Source of the DNA: Brevibacillus centrosporus
GTDB taxonomy: Bacteria; Bacillota; Bacilli; Brevibacillales; Brevibacillaceae
Assembly: GCF_003710815.1 (NCBI RefSeq)
Contig: NZ_RHHP01000012.1
Location: 1-39,686, forward strand
Length of the DNA: 39,686 nt
Direction of reading: 5' to 3'
The notes below the pieces were generated by a model. That model ran no database searches. It was given only the letters and a program-made list of their open reading frames with translations, and was not told the origin of the DNA. Below are positions 8,882 through 16,657 of this stretch, piece by piece (the first letter of the stretch is position 1; the number at the start of each line of letters is the position of its first letter). The position numbers and the translations under genes are program-made.

Positions 8882-9139
8882 TTAATCGGCTTTCAGGAAG
8901 GATTCCAGACGATCCAGCTCCGTGTGAAGCAAAGCCTCAAACTTGCCTTCCCCTCCGATTTCGACTACGGGAATCAGACGCGAGCCGTATTTGACCTCCA
9001 GCACATTGCGCAGTACGTCCTTTCCCTCTACATCAATCCATTCGTACGGGTAATCGTGGGCCGCCAAAACGGACTTTACATTGTCGCAAAAGGAGCAGCC
9101 ATTGCGCCCCCAGAGAATTACTTTTTGTGGAACTGCCAT
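8882..9139 (-). CDS. Glutaredoxin-like protein (YtnI-like), first gene of the sulfur operon
   Basis: An 85-residue thioredoxin-fold protein with the redox-active motif CSFC near residues 16-19 and a cis-proline in RLIPVVEIGG. GGGAGG lies eight bases before the ATG at 9139; an ATG six bases earlier is too close to it. B. subtilis YtnI, a redoxin of similar size, is encoded in the ytm sulfur operon, which supports a job in reducing a thiol or sulfoxide intermediate during S-modified cysteine degradation. It is the promoter-proximal gene, preceded by the attenuator at 9166-9231. Confidence 0.85.
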   Translation of the reverse strand: MAVPQKVILWGRNGCSFCDNVKSVLAAHDYPYEWIDVEGKDVLRNVLEVKYGSRLIPVVEIGGEGKFEALLHTELDRLESFLKAD

Positions 9140-9165
9140 TTTCATTTCCTCCCTTAGACATCTGG

Positions 9166-9231
9166 CCAAAAAACAAAGAGACCCCAAAGCCCGCTCCTAA
9201 TGAAAGAAAGAGGAAGGCGAAATGAGGTCTC
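9166..9231 (-). terminator. Leader terminator (attenuator B) of the sulfur operon
   Basis: On the minus strand, arms GAGACCTC (9224-9231) and GGGGTCTC (9178-9185) form eight pairs around a long loop and are followed by TTTGTTTTTT (9168-9177). It lies in the untranslated leader, before the first gene. Its 5' arm overlaps the 3' half of the 21-nt hairpin at 9227-9247, so the two structures exclude each other. Confidence 0.65.
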
Positions 9232-9247
9232 CAGTGGTCTGGTCGAC
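9227..9247 (-). promoter_or_regulatory. Candidate antiterminator hairpin, copy B
   Basis: Read on the minus strand: lower stem GTC/GAC, 5' bulge GA opposite a single A, upper stem CCAG/CTGG, loop ACCA, 21 bases in all. The same architecture with different but still paired bases occurs at 9441-9461 and 12017-12037. Forming this hairpin would consume the 5' arm of the terminator at 9166-9231. A ligand or RNA-binding antiterminator protein is therefore the likely switch. This is an inference from sequence alone. Confidence 0.65.
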
Positions 9248-9266
9248 GATTTCTTAAATTCAGATG

Positions 9267-9387
9267 AGTTTACTTGGTATTTGTATTCTAGCGCTGGTTT
9301 TCGCATTCGTCAACCGTCTTTTCTCGTTCATCCGACAGGAATTTTCATTGACTTTCCCCCATGTGTTGGATAAAATCCAAGTAAACT
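9267..9387. repeat. Inverted pair of an 11-bp sequence in the divergent promoter region
   Basis: AGTTTACTTGG at 9267-9277 is the exact reverse complement of CCAAGTAAACT at 9377-9387, with 99 bp between them. One copy sits at the presumed transcription start of the minus-strand operon, the other upstream of the -35 of the plus-strand monooxygenase gene. This could be an operator pair for a shared regulator. The region 9140-9520 otherwise holds only the two promoters and two attenuators. Confidence 0.45.
9285..9313 (-). promoter_or_regulatory. Sigma-A-type promoter of the ten-gene sulfur operon
   Basis: On the minus strand, TTGACG (9308-9313), a 17-base spacer and TAGAAT (9285-9290). The expected transcription start is near 9278, about 31 bases before the candidate antiterminator hairpin. 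Confidence 0.65.
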
Positions 9388-9404
9388 AATAAGAAATTAA
9401 TGTT

Positions 9405-9435
9405 TTGACTTTTCCCACTACCATCTATCCATATT
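9405..9435 (+). promoter_or_regulatory. Probable promoter of the monooxygenase gene at 9521
   Basis: TTGACT (9405-9410) is a good -35. The -10 is weak: CATATT (9430-9435) at 19 bases, or TCCATA (9428-9433) at 17. Either would start the transcript at about 9440-9442, so the RNA would open directly with the hairpin at 9441. Confidence 0.45.
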
Positions 9436-9440
9436 TACCA

Positions 9441-9461
9441 GCTGACTGGACCACCAGAGGC
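9441..9461 (+). promoter_or_regulatory. Candidate antiterminator hairpin, copy A
   Basis: Lower stem GCT/GGC (one T-G wobble), bulge GA opposite A, upper stem CTGG/CCAG, loop ACCA. It has the same 21-base layout as copies B and C, with compensating base changes in the stems. The lower-stem 3' strand (9459-9461) is part of the 5' arm of the following terminator. Confidence 0.65.
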
Positions 9462-9493
9462 CGCTTAGTACATCTACGACTAACGGCCTTTTT
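9458..9493 (+). terminator. Leader terminator (attenuator A)
   Basis: AGGCCG (9458-9463) pairs with CGGCCT (9484-9489), and TTAG (9465-9468) with CTAA (9480-9483); five Ts end the element at 9493. It lies 28 bases before the ATG of the monooxygenase gene, so it must be read through for expression. Confidence 0.75.
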
Positions 9494-9520
9494 GCGTTCA
9501 TTTTACCGATAAGGAGAGAT

Positions 9521-10549
9521 ATGACTGTGACACTTACCTTGAGCATTTTGGATCAAACCATTATTCAAAGCGGCGAGACGTCCACGCAAGCATTTCAGCA
9601 TACGATTCAGCTCGTCAAAATTGCGGAGAAGCTCGGCTACCATCGCTTTTGGGTATCGGAGCATCACGACCTGGACAATGTCGTCGGCTCCTCTCCTGAA
9701 GTTCTCATCTCCCATTTGCTTGCCCATACCACGCGCATCCGCCTTGGCTCCGGCGGGGTGATGCTGCAGCATTACAGTCCTTATAAAGTAGCGGAAAGCT
9801 TTCACGTCCTCGCCTCCCTCGCCCCAGGACGAGTAGACCTCGGAATCGGCAGAGCGCCAGGTGGACTCCCGCTATCCACACGCGCCCTGCAGCAGGAGGG
9901 TGGCTCGACTCGCTCCCTCGAAGAAAAGCTGGTGGAGCTGGAGAAGTTCCTCCACAACAACCTCGAGCCCGAGCATCCGCTCTATGGCTTAAAGGCGATT
10001 CCCAATCCTTCGCAGCCTGCAGACCTGTACTTGCTGGGAACCAGTGTCGCGAGCGCAGAGCTGGCCGCACAGCGCGGTGTTCCCTACGTCTTCGCACAGT
10101 TCATCAACAGCGATGAGTCCGTTAGTCTGGAAGCGATCACGACGTATCGGGAACGGTTTGTCCCTCGTGCGATCGCCAAGCCCCAAGCGATCCTCGCGCT
10201 TTCCGTGATCGTCTCAGACACAGACGAGAATGCGAGGAAGCTCGCAAATGAAAACGAGTTCGTCAAAATCAATCTCGCAAGCGGCAAGACGATCACAGTA
10301 AACAGCCTGAAAAAAGCGGAGGAATACGGGAAGCACACGAGCGAGCCGTACACCATCGAGGTCAAGGAGCCAAACATCATCGCGGGCTCAAAAGAGACTG
10401 TGCGCAAGCGACTGCTGGAAATCCAGCAAGCCTATCAGGTAGAGGAAGTGGTCATCATTACCCCAGTAAAAGACTTCCAAAAGCGTGTCACATCTTATGA
10501 GCTGCTTGCCGAAGCTTTTTCGGAACAGCCCGTCACGAACCACCTGTAA
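9521..10549 (+). CDS. Luciferase-like flavin monooxygenase, MsnO8/YtmO type
   Basis: A 342-residue LLM-class oxidoreductase. FMN-binding and family motifs are visible: WVSEHHDLDNVVGSSPEVL (about 47-65), GVMLQHYSPYKVAESFHVL (about 85-103) and GRVDLGIGRAPGG (about 108-120). The ATG has AAGGAGAG upstream. B. subtilis YtmO/CmoO, of the same group, belongs to the ytm sulfur operon, and this gene is divergent from the YtnJ-like operon. It carries the same leader element as that operon, so co-regulation is likely. The exact substrate is unknown. Confidence 0.85.
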   Translation: MTVTLTLSILDQTIIQSGETSTQAFQHTIQLVKIAEKLGYHRFWVSEHHDLDNVVGSSPEVLISHLLAHTTRIRLGSGGVMLQHYSPYKVAESFHVLASLAPGRVDLGIGRAPGGLPLSTRALQQEGGSTRSLEEKLVELEKFLHNNLEPEHPLYGLKAIPNPSQPADLYLLGTSVASAELAAQRGVPYVFAQFINSDESVSLEAITTYRERFVPRAIAKPQAILALSVIVSDTDENARKLANENEFVKINLASGKTITVNSLKKAEEYGKHTSEPYTIEVKEPNIIAGSKETVRKRLLEIQQAYQVEEVVIITPVKDFQKRVTSYELLAEAFSEQPVTNHL

Positions 10550-10557
10550 TAACGAAA

Positions 10558-10600
10558 GAAGCTGCCCCTTTGCACGATGCAGGGAGCAGCTTCTATTTTT
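10558..10600 (+). terminator. Rho-independent terminator after the 9521 monooxygenase gene
   Basis: GAAGCTGC (10558-10565) pairs with GCAGCTTC (10586-10593), extended by CTTTGC/GCAGGG-type pairs inside, then TATTTTTG. It also lies downstream of the convergent minus-strand gene, but its T-run in that direction is weak. Confidence 0.75.
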
Positions 10601-10608
10601 GTGTCCAG

Positions 10609-11949
10609 CTAGACAAGCGCCTCATCAGATTTGGCAGCATAGCGATTGACCGGAACAGGAATCCCCAGGTTTCCGCGCAGCGTATCCGCTTCGTACTCCG
10701 TGCGGTATAGTCCTCGCTCCTGCAAGATCGGAACGACCTGATCGACGAAATCGTTTAGGGCTTGTGGAAGACTGGAGCTAACAATAAAACCGTCTGCACC
10801 GCGCTCTTCAAACCACTCCGCAGCGAGATTCGCCACCTTTTCCGGGGTGCCCATGAACAATGGACGGGGCGTCGTCTCCTGAAGAGCGACCTGCCGCAGG
10901 GTCGGATTGCCTTCCTTTGCATCTCGCTTGATTCGCTCCGTCGTACTCCGAAAGCTGTTTTGGCCGATAGCACCTAGGTCAGGGAATGGCGCGTCGAGAT
11001 CGTAGACGGAAAAATCGTGATGATCGTAGTATCTGCCCAAGTATGCCAGGGCCTGCTGGATCGATACCAGATTCGCCAGCTCCTGATACTTCTGCTCCGC
11101 TTCCTCCTCCGTACGTCCAATGATCGGCGCGATCCCCGGCATGATGAGCACCTTCTCAGGATCTCGCCCTGCTGCAGCTGCCCTGCCTTTTACATCCTCG
11201 TAAAATGCCTGGGCATCCGCCAAGTTTAAGTGCCCCGTAAAAATCGCATCTGCCCATGTCGCAGCAAAGCTTTTCCCATCCTCTGAAGCGCCCGCCTGAA
11301 AAATAACTGGCTGTCCCTGCTTCGATCTGCCGATGTTCAATGGGCCCTGCACGGAGAAAAACTCCCCTTTATGGTTAAGTGCATGCATTTTTTTCGGGTC
11401 AAAAAACACGCCTGATTCCTTATCCCGCACAAATGCATCTACTTCCCACGAATCCCACAGCCCTTTGGCTACTTCCAAATACTCTGTCGCGATCCGGTAG
11501 CGCTTGGCATGATCGGGATGCTCCTCGACGGTTTTGCTGTAATTCAAGGCAGAGCCCTCCAAAGGCGAGGTCACGACATTCCACCCCGCTCTTCCCCCGC
11601 TGATATGGTCGAGAGATGCGAGCTGTCTGGATACGGTGAAGGGCTCGCTGTACGAGGTCGATATGGTTCCGACAAGCCCGATGCGTGACGTTACCGCAGC
11701 GAGCGCAGACAGGATCGTGAGCGGCTCAAACCGGTTCAGGAAATGGGGAATGGACTTTTCGTTAATAAACAAGCCATCCGCGATAAAGACAAAATCAAAC
11801 TTTCCTGTCTCCGCCTTTTGTGCCTGTGAGGTATAGAACCCAAAGTCGATGCTCGCATCCGGTTGGGCGAGTGGATGTCTCCACCCCGCGATATGCCCGC
11901 CCACCCCATGAATGAACGCACCAAGTTTGATTTGCCTGGAAGTGCCCAT
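10609..11949 (-). CDS. NtaA/SnaA-type flavin-dependent monooxygenase (second copy)
   Basis: A 446-residue paralogue of the 4776-6122 protein, with the same motifs ([41 protein letters not shown]). It is probably an FMNH2-dependent C-S or S-oxidising monooxygenase for another organosulfur substrate. AAAGGAGGATTCATACG gives a clear ribosome binding site. It is transcribed alone, behind attenuator C. The paralogues are well diverged, so substrates probably differ. Confidence 0.87.
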   Translation of the reverse strand: MGTSRQIKLGAFIHGVGGHIAGWRHPLAQPDASIDFGFYTSQAQKAETGKFDFVFIADGLFINEKSIPHFLNRFEPLTILSALAAVTSRIGLVGTISTSYSEPFTVSRQLASLDHISGGRAGWNVVTSPLEGSALNYSKTVEEHPDHAKRYRIATEYLEVAKGLWDSWEVDAFVRDKESGVFFDPKKMHALNHKGEFFSVQGPLNIGRSKQGQPVIFQAGASEDGKSFAATWADAIFTGHLNLADAQAFYEDVKGRAAAAGRDPEKVLIMPGIAPIIGRTEEEAEQKYQELANLVSIQQALAYLGRYYDHHDFSVYDLDAPFPDLGAIGQNSFRSTTERIKRDAKEGNPTLRQVALQETTPRPLFMGTPEKVANLAAEWFEERGADGFIVSSSLPQALNDFVDQVVPILQERGLYRTEYEADTLRGNLGIPVPVNRYAAKSDEALV

Positions 11950-11972
11950 CGTATGAATCCTCCTTTGTTGTG

Positions 11973-12020
11973 AAAAGAAAAAGGCTCCCTCACGATTGCT
12001 TCTGCAAAGTCAGGGAGCCT
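11973..12020 (-). terminator. Leader terminator (attenuator C)
   Basis: On the minus strand AGGCTCCCT (12012-12020) pairs with AGGGAGCCT (11982-11990), followed by a T-rich run ending near 11973. It lies 24 bases before the ATG of the monooxygenase gene at 10609-11949. Confidence 0.75.
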
Positions 12021-12037
12021 TCAGTTGTCTGATCGGC
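12017..12037 (-). promoter_or_regulatory. Candidate antiterminator hairpin, copy C
   Basis: Read on the minus strand: lower stem GCC/GGC, bulge GA opposite A, upper stem TCAG/CTGA, loop ACAA. It has the same 21-base geometry as copies A and B, and its 3' strand overlaps the 5' arm of attenuator C. Confidence 0.65.
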
Positions 12038-12050
12038 TAATGATACATTC

Positions 12051-12080
12051 AGTTTAATTTAATTAATTCCCATCGGTCAA
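12051..12080 (-). promoter_or_regulatory. Promoter of the 10609-11949 monooxygenase gene
   Basis: Minus strand TTGACC (12075-12080), an 18-base spacer and TAAACT (12051-12056). The expected start is near 12044, about seven bases before the hairpin. Confidence 0.55.
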
Positions 12081-12127
12081 GTAAGAATTATATTTTCCAC
12101 ACAATCGGTCACTCGCTACTTATGGCA

Positions 12128-13153
12128 CTACTCATCTTCCAGCGTAACCATCGACTTGATCACTCCGCGGTTGGGCTGAATCAGCTCTTTGTGATTTTCG
12201 GCAAACTGCTCGAACGGAATCTTCTCCGTGATATAGGCAGAGGAGTTGATTTTTCCTTCGTTCATGCACCCAATCACAAATTGAAAATCCTCCAGCGTCG
12301 CATTGCGGCTTCCCATCAAGGTAAGCTCCTTGGCATGGAAGTCCGGATCAGAGAAGGCGATCTGTTCCTTGACCAGACCGACATAGACGAGAGTCCCACC
12401 ATGGGCGACGAAATCAAAAGCGCCCGTCATGGAATGCTTATTGCCGGTCGCATCGAAAACAACTGTCGGCAGATCCTGTCCGTTGAGCTGACGTATGCGT
12501 TCCTTTGGCTCAGAAGAAGCCAGCACGATCTCGTCACACTCTGCCCACTCCTGGCAGAAGGCGAGTCTCTCCTCGCTCATATCCATAGCGATGACCTTTG
12601 CTCCCTGCAGCTTGGCAAAGCGGGCGACACCCAGGCCGATTGGACCTGCTCCGATCACAAGTACAGTTACTCCAGGCTGGATTCGTGCGCGACGAACCGC
12701 ATGGGCACCGATGCAGAGTGGTTCGACGATCGCTGCTTCTTCCCAGGAAAGATTCGGTACAGGCAGGACATGTGTCGCCGGAACGACGATCGATTCGCGC
12801 ATCCCTCCGTCGATATGTACCCCCAGTACTTTCATTTGCGTGCAGCAGTTTGTTTTCCCGCTGCGGCAGGAAATGCAGGTCCCGCAATGCATGTAAGGAA
12901 TGACCGACACTCTGTCTTTGGCCTTCAGATTGGTGACAGCAGCTCCTACCTCTGCGACCTCTCCTGACAGCTCATGACCAAGCACACGCGGATAGGCAAA
13001 AAACGGCTGATTGCCGCCAAACGCGTGGATGTCCGTTCCGCAAATACCGATTCGTTTGATGTTCAGCAATACCTCGTTCTCTCCTGGGCTTGCTGGAGCT
13101 TCCGTCTCGATGAGCTCCATTTTTCCCGGCTCCTGGCATACGATTGTCTTCAT
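12128..13153 (-). CDS. Zinc-dependent sugar-acid/alcohol dehydrogenase (L-galactonate 5-dehydrogenase-like)
   Basis: A 341-residue medium-chain dehydrogenase. Catalytic zinc ligands are Cys38 and His60-Glu61 (GHE), structural zinc ligands Cys90, 93, 96 and 104, and the NAD-binding glycine motif GAGPIG starts near 168. AAAGGGG precedes the ATG. It is the last gene of a three-gene operon with tagaturonate/fructuronate reductase and altronate dehydratase. E. coli LgoD (YjjN), of this family, oxidises L-galactonate to D-tagaturonate, which the upstream gene would reduce. That makes L-galactonate a good candidate substrate, but B. subtilis YjmD-like dehydrogenases in uronate operons are an alternative. 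Confidence 0.82.
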   Translation of the reverse strand: MKTIVCQEPGKMELIETEAPASPGENEVLLNIKRIGICGTDIHAFGGNQPFFAYPRVLGHELSGEVAEVGAAVTNLKAKDRVSVIPYMHCGTCISCRSGKTNCCTQMKVLGVHIDGGMRESIVVPATHVLPVPNLSWEEAAIVEPLCIGAHAVRRARIQPGVTVLVIGAGPIGLGVARFAKLQGAKVIAMDMSEERLAFCQEWAECDEIVLASSEPKERIRQLNGQDLPTVVFDATGNKHSMTGAFDFVAHGGTLVYVGLVKEQIAFSDPDFHAKELTLMGSRNATLEDFQFVIGCMNEGKINSSAYITEKIPFEQFAENHKELIQPNRGVIKSMVTLEDE

Positions 13154-13177
13154 CCTCTATACCCCTTTCCTAGTCGC

Positions 13178-14704
13178 TTATCCCAGATTCCGCAAAGCCT
13201 GTCGGATACCGTGCTGCGCGATTTCCTCCGCATACCTTGTGGCCTGTTCCGTTAGATCCGCTACTTCGTTCAAGTCCTCTCCCCAAATACCCGCCATGCC
13301 GAGGTAGCTTTCTACTGCAAGAGTCAGGGACGCTGTCGTGCTGTTTTCCCGCACCTGCTTCCACAGCTCGCCAATAGCGTGAACATGCTCTGCCTGATCG
13401 CGAATCTCGTATTCCGTACCGTCTTCTCGCACACCGTAAAGGCTCTCTCCTTCCATGCGTGCCACCCGGTAAAAGAAAAAGCTGGCCACAAGCCCAAACA
13501 CCAACGCCTGCGGCAGTGCTCCTTTTGCCTTTTGATAGGCATGCATGCTAGGAAGTACGCGAGTCACGAGCTTGGACAATCCATTCAAGCTAATATCGAG
13601 CAGACGGTGCTGCAAATACGGATTGGAAAAACGCTGCAGGACGTCTTTGATATACGCATCCGCAACTGCCTGAACCTCTGGTGCCAGCGACTCTTTGATT
13701 TCCTCCTGCATGGCACGCAGCAGGTAAGCCCGAAGCTTTGGATCATCCACTGCTTCCCGCACCGTATCCGCACCTGCCAAATAGGCAACAGAGGCAAGCA
13801 GGGTATGAGGTGCGTTCAACAGCTTCACTTTTCGTTCGCGATACGCATCAATCCGGTCGAAATAGACGCGCAAATCCGCCTGCTGAAACGGCAGCTCCTG
13901 CGCCAAGCCTTCTGGTCCTTCTATGACAAACAGATGGTACGGCTCACTCACTGTCAAAAGCTCATCGCGATAGCCCAGCCTGTCCTCCCACACGTTTTCC
14001 TCGCCGTGCGGATAGCCTGTCACGATCCGATCGACCAGCGTATTGCAGAAGACACATGCTTCCTTCATCCAGGTGAAAAATGCGGCTGGCAGGCCCCAAT
14101 GCTTGGCTGCCCGTTCGCAAAGCTCCTGTAGCACTTCGCCATTTTTCTCTACCAGCTCGCACGGCAAAAGAATCCAGCCTGCATCCGCCGCCCCGGAAAA
14201 ATGCAGAAAGCGATGGTACAAAAGAGCCACCAGCTTGCCTGGATAGGAAAGGGGAGCAGTCAGCGGATCGTACGCCTCCTCACTCCATTGCAGTCCAGCT
14301 TCTGTCGTATTGGAAAAGACGAACCGGATGTCGCGCGACTCTGCAACCTGCAATACTTCCTGCCAATTCTCATATGGATTGATCCCTCGACTGATCACGT
14401 CAATCCGCTCGACTCGCTCGACCGCCTCTCCCTTTTCCAGCCCGCGCTGGACCAGTGTAAACAGACCATCCTGGCGGTTGAGCTTGGGTACGACTTTGCC
14501 CCTCGGTGTCGGCTGAATGGCGACAGAACGTCCATGGAAGCAGCCTCTGCGGTTCATGCTGTAGAGCATCCAGTCAATAAATCCACGCATGAAGTTGCCT
14601 TCTCCGATTTGCAGGACGCGCTCAGGGAATTCACCCAGCTCCACGCTTACTCCTGAAGCTTGAAGGGCGCCGCGGCTCAAGCCGGGAGCCTGCTTTTGCT
14701 CCAT
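13178..14704 (-). CDS. uxaB: Tagaturonate/fructuronate reductase (altronate oxidoreductase)
   Basis: A 508-residue member of the mannitol dehydrogenase family that reduces tagaturonate with NADH. The ATG at 14704 is chosen because GAGGAGAG precedes it; the open frame continues into the uxaA coding region and is not meaningful there. The N-terminal Rossmann-type region includes QIGEGNFMRGF, and the catalytic pattern KxxxNxxH is visible as KVKLLNAPH. It starts 13 bases after uxaA and ends 24 bases before the dehydrogenase gene. UxaB rather than UxuB is preferred because the partner is altronate dehydratase. Confidence 0.85.
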   Translation of the reverse strand: MEQKQAPGLSRGALQASGVSVELGEFPERVLQIGEGNFMRGFIDWMLYSMNRRGCFHGRSVAIQPTPRGKVVPKLNRQDGLFTLVQRGLEKGEAVERVERIDVISRGINPYENWQEVLQVAESRDIRFVFSNTTEAGLQWSEEAYDPLTAPLSYPGKLVALLYHRFLHFSGAADAGWILLPCELVEKNGEVLQELCERAAKHWGLPAAFFTWMKEACVFCNTLVDRIVTGYPHGEENVWEDRLGYRDELLTVSEPYHLFVIEGPEGLAQELPFQQADLRVYFDRIDAYRERKVKLLNAPHTLLASVAYLAGADTVREAVDDPKLRAYLLRAMQEEIKESLAPEVQAVADAYIKDVLQRFSNPYLQHRLLDISLNGLSKLVTRVLPSMHAYQKAKGALPQALVFGLVASFFFYRVARMEGESLYGVREDGTEYEIRDQAEHVHAIGELWKQVRENSTTASLTLAVESYLGMAGIWGEDLNEVADLTEQATRYAEEIAQHGIRQALRNLG

Positions 14705-14717
14705 AGCTGATCTCTCC

Positions 14718-16226
14718 TCACAATGTGACGCCATCTTTGAAGATCGCGATCTCTTTGTACCCGTACATCTCGTTCTTCGTGCGGATTCGACCAGAGGCCA
14801 AATCAATGACATATTGGAAAAAGTCTGCGGATACGTCTTCCATGTTGGCTCCTTGTACCAGCTTGCCTGCGTTGTAGTCGATCCAGTTTTTCTTGCGTTC
14901 ATACAGCGCTGTGTTGGTCGACATTTTCACCGTTGGCACCGGTCCCCCAAAAGGAGTGCCTCGTCCGGTCGTAAACAAGACGATTTGACAGCCGGATGCG
15001 GACAATGCCGTAACTGAAACCAGATCGTTCCCCGGCCCCTGCAGCAGAGACAGCCCGCTTTGCCGCACGCGATCACCGTATTGCAGCACGTCATCTACAC
15101 GCCCGAAGCCGCCCTTTTGCACACAGCCCAGCGACTTTTCTTCCAACGTTGTGATCCCGCCCTTTTTATTTCCCGGCGATGGATTTTCATAGATAGGCTG
15201 ATCATTCTTGGCGAAGTAGTGCTTGAAGTCGTTAATCAGGTCAACGATTTGACTGTATACCACCTCATCCTTCGCCCGCTCCATCAGCATCGTCTCTGCG
15301 CCGAACATCTCCGGAACCTCTGTCAAAACAGTCGCGCCCCCAGCCGAAATGAGCTGATCGGAGAATGCGCCCACCAACGGATTCGCTGTAATCCCGGAGA
15401 GGCCATCCGAACCACCGCACTTGAGCCCCACCTTCAGCTTGGAAACAGGAACCTCCTGACGCTCGAAGCGGGAAGCGTATGTGACAAGCTCCTCGATCAG
15501 CTCCATACCTTGCTCCATCTCGTCCTCCACCTGCTGAACGGCGAGGAATTTGACACGGTCGGGATGATAGTCTCCGATCGCTTCCTTGAACAAGTCGATG
15601 TAGTTGTTTTCACAGCCTAGGCCGAGCACCAGGACGCCACCCGCATTGGGATGATGCACCAGGTCCGCTAAAATCTTTTGCGTATGCACGAGATCGTCTC
15701 CTAGCTGCGAACAGCCAAACGGATGAGGAAAATGGTAAACGCCATCGATATTTTCATGCACGAAGCTCTGGTCGGCCATTTTTGCCAGCTGTTCCGCAAC
15801 CTTGTTGATACAGCCTACCGTGTTGACGATCCAGATCTCGTTGCGTACCCCGACATTCCCGTTTTCACGCACATAGCCGGCAAATGTCCGCTCGCTCTGG
15901 GCTGCCTGCGGAAATACATTCGTCGGTACAGGTTTGTAGGAATAGGAAAGCTCCCCGTCCAAATTGGTTTTAACGTTGTGACTATGAACCCATTCGCCAC
16001 TTGCGATATCTACTGTGGCATGTCCAATGGGAAAGCCGTATTTGATGATGTCCGCTCCAGCTGCGATCGCTTGATTGGAAATCTTATGGCCGCTCGGAAT
16101 ATCTTCCTGCGCAACGACAAAGCTGCCGTTCACCTCTACACTATCGCCCTTTTTTACATCCTGAAGGCAGATCCAGACATTATCGGCCTTGTTGATTTGT
16201 ATAAACCCCTTTTGGTTCTCTTCCAC
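14718..16226 (-). CDS. uxaA: Altronate dehydratase
   Basis: A 502-residue protein covering both parts of UxaA: an N-terminal SAF-type domain (about 1-95) and the C-terminal dehydratase domain with ENYIDLFKE and GLKCGGSDGLSGITANP motifs. It converts D-altronate to 2-keto-3-deoxygluconate. The start is GTG at 16226, preceded by GAGGTGGG; an overlapping ATG lies out of frame. It is the first gene of the operon. No uronate isomerase (UxaC), KDG kinase or aldolase is in the window, so those must be encoded elsewhere. Confidence 0.88.
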   Translation of the reverse strand: MEENQKGFIQINKADNVWICLQDVKKGDSVEVNGSFVVAQEDIPSGHKISNQAIAAGADIIKYGFPIGHATVDIASGEWVHSHNVKTNLDGELSYSYKPVPTNVFPQAAQSERTFAGYVRENGNVGVRNEIWIVNTVGCINKVAEQLAKMADQSFVHENIDGVYHFPHPFGCSQLGDDLVHTQKILADLVHHPNAGGVLVLGLGCENNYIDLFKEAIGDYHPDRVKFLAVQQVEDEMEQGMELIEELVTYASRFERQEVPVSKLKVGLKCGGSDGLSGITANPLVGAFSDQLISAGGATVLTEVPEMFGAETMLMERAKDEVVYSQIVDLINDFKHYFAKNDQPIYENPSPGNKKGGITTLEEKSLGCVQKGGFGRVDDVLQYGDRVRQSGLSLLQGPGNDLVSVTALSASGCQIVLFTTGRGTPFGGPVPTVKMSTNTALYERKKNWIDYNAGKLVQGANMEDVSADFFQYVIDLASGRIRTKNEMYGYKEIAIFKDGVTL

Positions 16227-16346
16227 ATTCCCACCTCATCTACGTAGAAACAGTATGAAAAGCTCAGCGGCGCACTGCATCCTCGGATTCCCTCTCCGTT
16301 TGCGTCAAGCAAATCAGTGGAAGCGTTGCCAAGAAAGCTCATTTGT

Positions 16347-16377
16347 TAATAAATCGGTTTAGTAATTCGGTTTATTA
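16347..16377. promoter_or_regulatory. Candidate operator upstream of uxaA
   Basis: TAATAAATCG (16347-16356) faces CGGTTTATTA (16368-16377), nine of ten positions complementary across an 11-base gap. The unit CGGTTTA also occurs as a direct repeat at 16355 and 16368. It lies about 120 bases upstream of uxaA, a plausible site for a GntR- or LacI-type regulator. Confidence 0.4.
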
Positions 16378-16657
16378 CGATCATAAACGAGCGTCTGCGC
16401 ATAAATCAAGCTAATTTTCTTAACAATGGGAATAAAATATCATTCGCACAGGAAAATTTCACGGCAATAAGGAATTGGAAATATTGACAAATTAATAATT
16501 AGTAATATAGACTTAATTCGACATATTCAAGCATTAATCGACATAATTCATCCGGTATTTCCGTCTATATTCGCACCAAGAGATAGGACCAAAGAACCGA
16601 ATGGCGACGATACCTAGAAACACGTTTCCGAACTCTTTTTCGACTAGGAGGCTCAAC

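Noticed and set aside
9140..9520. S-box (SAM-I) riboswitch or T-box in the sulfur operon leader
   Set aside because: Neither the SAM-I core (GATGAAA, GGCAACC elements) nor the T-box (AGGGTGG with ACCGCG) is present on either strand.
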